Positions 59,494 through 64,000 of a stretch of 64,000 bases of DNA are shown here, in pieces. Position 1 is the first letter of the stretch; the number at the start of each line of letters is the position of its first letter. The position numbers and the translations under genes were made by a program. The stretch spans positions 48,096-112,095 of the forward strand of contig NZ_ATHO01000007.1 of NCBI RefSeq assembly GCF_000445065.1. Direction: 5' to 3'. The DNA is from Sphingobium quisquiliarum P25 (GTDB lineage: Bacteria > Pseudomonadota > Alphaproteobacteria > Sphingomonadales > Sphingomonadaceae). Below the pieces are notes generated by a model. That model did no database searches, was not told the DNA's origin, and saw nothing but the letters and a program-made list of their open reading frames with translations.

Positions 59494-59848
59494 CTTGTCC
59501 CCTTTTTGAAGTTCAGCGGTCCTGGAATGATCCGCATGCAAGGGGGAATGGGCGGCGGTCCGGTCGGGTTCCTTCGTCCCTGCGGACTTTTGCCTATCAG
59601 GCGTTAAGCCGGAGCGGGCTGACAGGCGGGCGGGAACGGTCTCGCCCTGAAATCGTTTCGCCCGGTTATGTGGCGAAAGGGATCAGGGAATGCGCATGGG
59701 GATATGTTCTGGCTTTACAGCAAATCATGGTGACGCGCCGGTCTGACCGGCTCCTTGCGGCCACCGCCATCTCCCTGTAGCGCTGGCTGAAGCCAGTCCC
59801 ATAGTCCCGGCCTGCACTGGCCCTGATCAAGAAAATGGATGCCCCAGC

Positions 59849-62800
59849 GTGCATGATGACATTGCCGATCCTGTTCTGCGCGCCGATGGCGAACTTGCCC
59901 GGCTGATTGCGGCGCTGGACTGGTCGCGAACAGCGATCGGCCCCATCGATCAATGGCCGCGAAACCTGAAGGCGACCGTCGCCCTGATGCTGCGGTCGCC
60001 GGTCCCGATGGTCAGCCTGTGGGGAGAGCCCGGCGTCATGATCTACAATGACGCCTATGCCGTATTCGCCGGAAGGCGGCATCCGCAACTGCTTGGGTCC
60101 AACGTGCGGGAAGGATGGCCCGAAGTCGCCGACTTCAACGACAATGTGATGAAGGTGGGCCTGGCGGGCGGCACCTTGACCTATGTGGGTCATGAACTGA
60201 CGCTGCATCGCAACGGCATTCCCGAACAGGTATGGATGGACCTGGATTATTCGCCGGTCGTCGATGATGAGGGCAAGCCGATCGGCGTCATCGCCGTCGT
60301 CGTGGAAACCACCGCCGTTCACCGCACGCGGCAGGCGCTGGAGGAAAGCGAGCGGCGGCTGCGTTTCCTCGATGGGCTGAACAATGCCACCGCGACGCTG
60401 GGCAGCGCCGATGATGTTCTGGGCGTGACGGCGCGGATGACCGCGCAGCATCTGGGCGTTTCCCACTGCGCCTATGCCGACATGGATGAGGATGGCGACG
60501 GCTTCACCATCCGCGGCGACTGGCACGCGCCGGGATCGCCCTCCATCGTCGGCCATTACAGCCTGGCCGATTTCGGAACGCTGGCGGTGCAGGAACTGAA
60601 TGCCGGGCGGCCGCTGATCGTGAACGACAATGCGCGCGAACTGCCGCCAGCGGAAGCGAAGACGTTCCAGGATATCGGGATCGCCGCGACCATCTGCATG
60701 CCGCTGATCAAGGATGGGCGGCTGATCGCGCTGATGGCGATCCATGACCGCGCGCCGCACATATGGTCCGACTATGAACTGAGTATCATTCGCGAAGTTA
60801 CCGAACGGTCCTGGGTGCATGTGGAGCGGGTGCGGTCGCAGGAAACCCTGCGCGCATCGGAAGCGCGGTTGCGTCGCGCGCAGGAGGCGGGCGGCATCGG
60901 CATATTCAGCGTCGATATCGATCAGGACTTGATCCACGGAACGCCCGAATTCTGCCGCATCTTCGGATTGGATCAATGCGAAAACCTGCCAGCGGCCGAG
61001 GTGCAGAAACTGGTCCTTCCCGAAGATGCCACCCTGATTTCGGACACTGACCGGCGGCGGGAAGGCACGGCTGCGCTGGACGTCGAATACAGGATCAGGC
61101 GAGCGGATACCGGGGAAATCCGCACCATCGCCCGGAAGGGCGAATATGAGCATGACGAAAACGGCCGCCCCGTGCGGATGGTGGGCGTCGTTCTGGACAT
61201 CACCGAACGCAGGGCGGTGCAGCGGGCGCTGGAGGAAAGCGAGGCGCAGTTCCGCACCTTCGCCCAGTCCATGCCGAACCAGGTGTGGACGGCGCCGCCC
61301 GATGGCGAACTCGACTGGTTCAACGAGCGCGTCTTTGCCTATAGCGGCCGCACGGAAGAGGAATTGAGGGGCACGGGCTGGGCGAATATCGTTCATCCCG
61401 AAGATGTGGGGCTTGCCCAGGATCGCTGGGCGTCTGCGCTGGCGAGCGGCGAAACCTATGAAGCGGAATTCCGCCTGCGCCGCCATGACGGCGAATATCG
61501 CTGGCATCTTTCCCGCGCCATTCCCATCCGCTCTGGCGGGGGAACGATCATGCGGTGGATCGGCACCAACACCGACATCCACGAACAAAAGCAGGCGGAG
61601 GTGGAAAATGCCCGCGATCGCGACCGCATGTGGTCGATGTCGCAGGACCTGCTGCTCGTATGCGATCGGGACGGCGTGATCACGGACGTCAACCCGTCCG
61701 CCACGCGCATGCTGGGATGGGAGGCGGCCGAGATGATCGGCCATCCCATCCTTGAATTCATCCACCCCGCCGACCGTGAAAGCTCCCGCGCGGAAATGGA
61801 AAGGCTGGGCAGCGGCGCGACCACGATTGCGTTCGAAAACAGGTATCGCACCAAATCGGGCGACTACCGGCTGCTTGACTGGACGGCGGTGCCCGATGGC
61901 GACCGCATCCACGGCATCGGCCGCGACATCACGGAAAACCGCTCGATCGCGCGCGATCAGGAACGGATATGGACCTTGTCTCCTGTGCTCAAGCTGGTGG
62001 CCCAGCCCAACGGGACGATCGAGAAGATCAACCCGGCCTGGACCGATGCGCTGGGATGGACGCAGGAGCAGACATCCGGCCGCCCCCTGATCGACTTCGT
62101 GGCCGAAACCGACAGCATGGCGGCGGGCGCGGCTCTGGAAAGGCTGATGCTGGGCGGCGTGCGCACGGACGAGGAATATGCCTTCCGCACCAGCGAGGGC
62201 GGGGTGCGCCAGATCGCCTGGAACTTCGTCGCCGAAGGCGGCGCGCTCTATGGCTTCGGCCGCGACGTGACCGAACAGCGGGGCGCGGAGGAAGCGCTGC
62301 GCCAGAGCCAGAAGATGGAAGCGGTGGGCCAGCTCACTGGCGGCATCGCCCACGATTTCAACAATCTGCTGCAAGGCGTCACCGGCAATCTCGAACTGCT
62401 GCAACACCGGCTGGAACAGGGGCGCCTGGATGGGCTGGAGCGGTTCATCAAGGGCGCGGCGAATTCAGCCAGCCGGGCGTCCGCGCTGACGCACCGGCTG
62501 CTCGCCTTTTCCCGCCGCCAGCCGCTCGACCCGCGCGCGGTGCGCACCAATCCTCTGGTCGCGTCGATGGAGGACATGCTACGCCGCACACTGGGCGAGA
62601 ATATCGAACTGGAACTGGTGCTTGCGGGCGGGCTGTGGCTGACGAAGTGCGATCCCAACCAGTTGGAAAGCGCCATATTGAACCTGGCGATCAACGCCCG
62701 CGACGCAATGCCGCAGGGCGGCAAGCTGATCGTGGAAACCTGCAACGCGCATCTCGACAGCGCCTATGCCGCGCGCCAGCGGGAAGTGCGGCCGGGCCAA

Positions 62801-63445
62801 TATGTCTGCATCTGCGTCAGCGATACCGGCGTCGGCATGGATGCGGACACGGCGGCGCGCGCCTTTGAGCCCTTCTTCACCACCAAGCCGCTGGGGCAGG
62901 GCACCGGCCTTGGCCTGTCGATGATCTACGGCTTCGCCCGGCAATCGGAAGGCTATGTGAAAATCTATAGCGAGGTAGGGAAGGGGACGACGATCAAGCT
63001 CTACCTCCCCCGCCATCGCGGCGAGGCGGCCGATGAGGAAGAAGTGCCGCAACTGAGCGGCGAGCATGTGTCCGAAACCGGCGAAACGGTGCTTGTGGTG
63101 GAGGATGAGCCGATCGTACGCGGCCTTATCGTCGAAGTGCTGAGCGAGCTTGGCTATCGCGCGATCGAGGCGGTCGATGGCCCATCCGGCCTGCAAGTGC
63201 TTCAATCCCGGCGGCGCATCGACCTTCTGGTCACCGACATCGGCTTGCCCGGCCTTAACGGGCGGCAGGTCGCGGACGGCGGGCGCGCGCATCGCCCTGA
63301 CCTCAAGGTGCTGTTCATGACAGGCTATGCGGAAAATGCCGCGCTGGCGTCCGGCTTCCTTGAACCGGGGATGGAGATGATCACCAAGCCCTTCGCGATG
63401 GAGGCGCTGGCCACGCGGATACGGGACATGATCCAGTCAGGCTGA
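59849..63445 (+). CDS. Hybrid sensor histidine kinase with PAS/GAF domains
   Basis: This large signalling protein of 1,198 residues has no membrane segment. It has a PAS-like region (30-150), a GAF domain (about 175-330) with HCAYADMDEDGDGF, then at least three PAS/PAC units (340-830; VVLDITERRAVQRALEESE marks one PAC end). The transmitter follows: H box GGIAHDFNNLLQ (His835), N box NLAINARDAMP and G boxes DTGVGMD and GTGLGLSM. The C-terminal receiver has VVEDEP and LVTDIGLPG (Asp1130). Autophosphorylation and transfer to its own receiver are expected. The start is a GTG at 59849, and no ATG lies in this frame nearby. No response-regulator gene adjoins it. Confidence 0.9.
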   Translation: MHDDIADPVLRADGELARLIAALDWSRTAIGPIDQWPRNLKATVALMLRSPVPMVSLWGEPGVMIYNDAYAVFAGRRHPQLLGSNVREGWPEVADFNDNVMKVGLAGGTLTYVGHELTLHRNGIPEQVWMDLDYSPVVDDEGKPIGVIAVVVETTAVHRTRQALEESERRLRFLDGLNNATATLGSADDVLGVTARMTAQHLGVSHCAYADMDEDGDGFTIRGDWHAPGSPSIVGHYSLADFGTLAVQELNAGRPLIVNDNARELPPAEAKTFQDIGIAATICMPLIKDGRLIALMAIHDRAPHIWSDYELSIIREVTERSWVHVERVRSQETLRASEARLRRAQEAGGIGIFSVDIDQDLIHGTPEFCRIFGLDQCENLPAAEVQKLVLPEDATLISDTDRRREGTAALDVEYRIRRADTGEIRTIARKGEYEHDENGRPVRMVGVVLDITERRAVQRALEESEAQFRTFAQSMPNQVWTAPPDGELDWFNERVFAYSGRTEEELRGTGWANIVHPEDVGLAQDRWASALASGETYEAEFRLRRHDGEYRWHLSRAIPIRSGGGTIMRWIGTNTDIHEQKQAEVENARDRDRMWSMSQDLLLVCDRDGVITDVNPSATRMLGWEAAEMIGHPILEFIHPADRESSRAEMERLGSGATTIAFENRYRTKSGDYRLLDWTAVPDGDRIHGIGRDITENRSIARDQERIWTLSPVLKLVAQPNGTIEKINPAWTDALGWTQEQTSGRPLIDFVAETDSMAAGAALERLMLGGVRTDEEYAFRTSEGGVRQIAWNFVAEGGALYGFGRDVTEQRGAEEALRQSQKMEAVGQLTGGIAHDFNNLLQGVTGNLELLQHRLEQGRLDGLERFIKGAANSASRASALTHRLLAFSRRQPLDPRAVRTNPLVASMEDMLRRTLGENIELELVLAGGLWLTKCDPNQLESAILNLAINARDAMPQGGKLIVETCNAHLDSAYAARQREVRPGQYVCICVSDTGVGMDADTAARAFEPFFTTKPLGQGTGLGLSMIYGFARQSEGYVKIYSEVGKGTTIKLYLPRHRGEAADEEEVPQLSGEHVSETGETVLVVEDEPIVRGLIVEVLSELGYRAIEAVDGPSGLQVLQSRRRIDLLVTDIGLPGLNGRQVADGGRAHRPDLKVLFMTGYAENAALASGFLEPGMEMITKPFAMEALATRIRDMIQSG

Positions 63446-63502
63446 ACCGCTTGAAGAAGCCTCGGCCGGGCGGTCCTGAAATCACATGAAAAGTGCCATT
63501 CA

Positions 63503-63534
63503 TGTCACTTTACCGGCATAGCGGTAAAGTGACA
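63503..63534. repeat. 13-bp perfect inverted repeat TGTCACTTTACCG
   Basis: TGTCACTTTACCG (63503-63515) and CGGTAAAGTGACA (63522-63534) are perfect arms with a six-base loop. It lies 57 bp after the kinase stop, so it could be a terminator-like hairpin, but related half-sites nearby point to something more. Confidence 0.65.
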
Positions 63535-63608
63535 CTCGTGCTTCTCTCTGCATCTGAATGCATAGAGCGTTCAGGCGGGAAGGAGGCCCTCATCGCCTAG
63601 TCCAACCG

Positions 63609-63620
63609 GGTAAAGTGACA
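63609..63620 (+). repeat. Further copy of GGTAAAGTGACA
   Basis: GGTAAAGTGACA recurs 86 bp after the matching arm of the hairpin, in direct orientation. A fourth, less exact form (AAAGTGCCA) is at 63490. Four AAAGTGxCA units in 130 bp suggest binding sites or the ends of an insertion sequence. Confidence 0.5.
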
Positions 63621-63658
63621 TGGGTGATTTTTGTGAAGCGGCGGCTCCAACAGGGATT

Positions 63659-63677
63659 CACATCGAGTCGCGATGTG
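63659..63677. promoter_or_regulatory. Palindrome CACATCG-agtcg-CGATGTG
   Basis: Perfect 7-bp arms with a 5-base centre end 13 bp before the ATG at 63691. Position and symmetry suit an operator for the gene cut by the window edge. Confidence 0.4.
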
Positions 63678-63690
63678 CTAGATTCCTGAT

Positions 63691-64000
63691 ATGTTCCACC
63701 AACCCGATCTTTTCGAACAGCCTCGCCGCGCCACCCCGGCCCCCGATCTGCCTGCCATGGTCGAACGCATCTCGCTTGTTTCAAAGAGGCCTCGCTACGC
63801 TCTGCTGGTCCTCAACCTGATCGCCAAGGCGGCAGGGACGAATGGCAGCCTGGGTCCTTATGTCGCCAGCGACGGAGGGCTGGTGCCGGTCCGCGACTGG
63901 CTGTGCCAGGCGCTTGCGCCGCTGGCCAACCGGGACTGCCGCCGCCTCGCCATGGTGGAGCTTGGACGCCAGGATGCCGCGCTTGCCATCCTCGCTTTCC
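63691..64000 (+). CDS. Hypothetical protein, cut by the window edge
   Basis: A plus-strand frame opens at ATG 63691 (MFHQPDLFEQPRRATPAPDL) and runs without a stop to the last base, about 103 residues. It includes VERISLVSKRPRYALLVLNL, GSLGPYVASDGGLVPVRDWL and CQALAPLANRDCRRLAMVEL. I cannot assign a family. From memory, a similar RPRYA...VPLRDWL sequence occurs in hypothetical proteins of sphingomonad plasmids and mobile regions, which would suit the repeats upstream. No clear ribosome site is visible. Confidence 0.55.
   Translation, partial: MFHQPDLFEQPRRATPAPDLPAMVERISLVSKRPRYALLVLNLIAKAAGTNGSLGPYVASDGGLVPVRDWLCQALAPLANRDCRRLAMVELGRQDAALAILAF

Noticed and set aside
59666..62407. A 913-codon open frame on the minus strand opposite the histidine kinase
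   Set aside because: The plus-strand frame has PAS, GAF, kinase and receiver motifs in order. The antisense product is Arg/His/Asp-rich without any domain, as expected for a shadow frame in GC-rich DNA.
1..64000. CRISPR arrays, rRNA genes and prophage structural genes
   Set aside because: No regularly spaced repeats, no rRNA-like sequence and no phage head, tail or lysis genes were seen on reading the window.

Overview
The window is high-GC DNA with the gene content of a sphingomonad (Sphingobium, Sphingomonas, Novosphingobium or Rhizorhabdus type alphaproteobacterium). The pointers are three TonB-dependent receptors, a LigM-like tetrahydrofolate-dependent O-demethylase with its C1-recycling genes, Rieske and flavin monooxygenases, and a NodT-type efflux lipoprotein. 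All assignments come from reading the sequence. No database search was run.

Layout. 1-6.6 kb: the end of a phosphodiesterase-type hydrolase, a decayed small secreted-protein gene, two TonB-dependent receptors (the second behind a perfect 15-bp palindrome), a PhnA-like protein and a ferritin-like four-helix protein. 6.8-12.8 kb: a complete, translationally coupled Mrp/Mnh cation/proton antiporter operon (A with fused B, then C, D, E, F, G). 12.9-13.6 kb: an IclR regulator. 13,656-19,288: a complete 5,633-bp transposon with 165-bp terminal inverted repeats and a 6-bp target duplication (GCTAAG). It encodes a serine resolvase, a Mu/Tn552-type DDE transposase and an AAA+ ATPase, plus three cargo genes. 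19.4-30.4 kb: a methoxy-aromatic or similar catabolic island with the O-demethylase, metF, purU, folB, an EthD-domain protein, a LysR regulator, a flavin hydroxylase, a Rieske oxygenase of the dicamba/vanillate O-demethylase type and a TonB-dependent receptor. 30.4-36.8 kb: an AarF/UbiB kinase-like protein, a resolvase remnant next to tRNA-Gln, MarR, a small lipoprotein, an enoyl-CoA hydratase, an SBF-type transporter and two TetR regulators. 36.9-42.6 kb: an RND efflux operon in the order outer-membrane factor, adaptor, pump. 42.6-43.6 kb: no long gene, but a promoter, a class-I cyclic-di-GMP riboswitch (GEMM), a possible 27-codon ORF and a strong hairpin. 43.6-51 kb: a second catabolic/transport group with a TIM-barrel isomerase, EamA and MFS transporters, a HAPMO-like flavin monooxygenase, an unassigned protein with an HxD...H pattern and an SDR. 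51-63.4 kb: a diguanylate cyclase, TetR, a ModE-like regulator, an EF-G-like GTPase, an SLC13 permease, a YihY operon and a large hybrid histidine kinase. 63.5 kb to the end: a repeat-rich region and a gene cut by the window edge.

How it fits together. The O-demethylase would pass a methyl group to tetrahydrofolate. MetF and PurU would oxidise and release it as formate, regenerating the cofactor, while FolB would add to folate synthesis. FolD is not in the window. The linked Rieske enzyme offers a second, oxidative O-demethylation chemistry, and the TonB receptor, flavin hydroxylase and EthD protein would supply uptake and later steps. A 16-bp sequence recurs upstream of the flavin and Rieske genes and may be a shared operator. 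The transposon sits between the IclR gene and this island.
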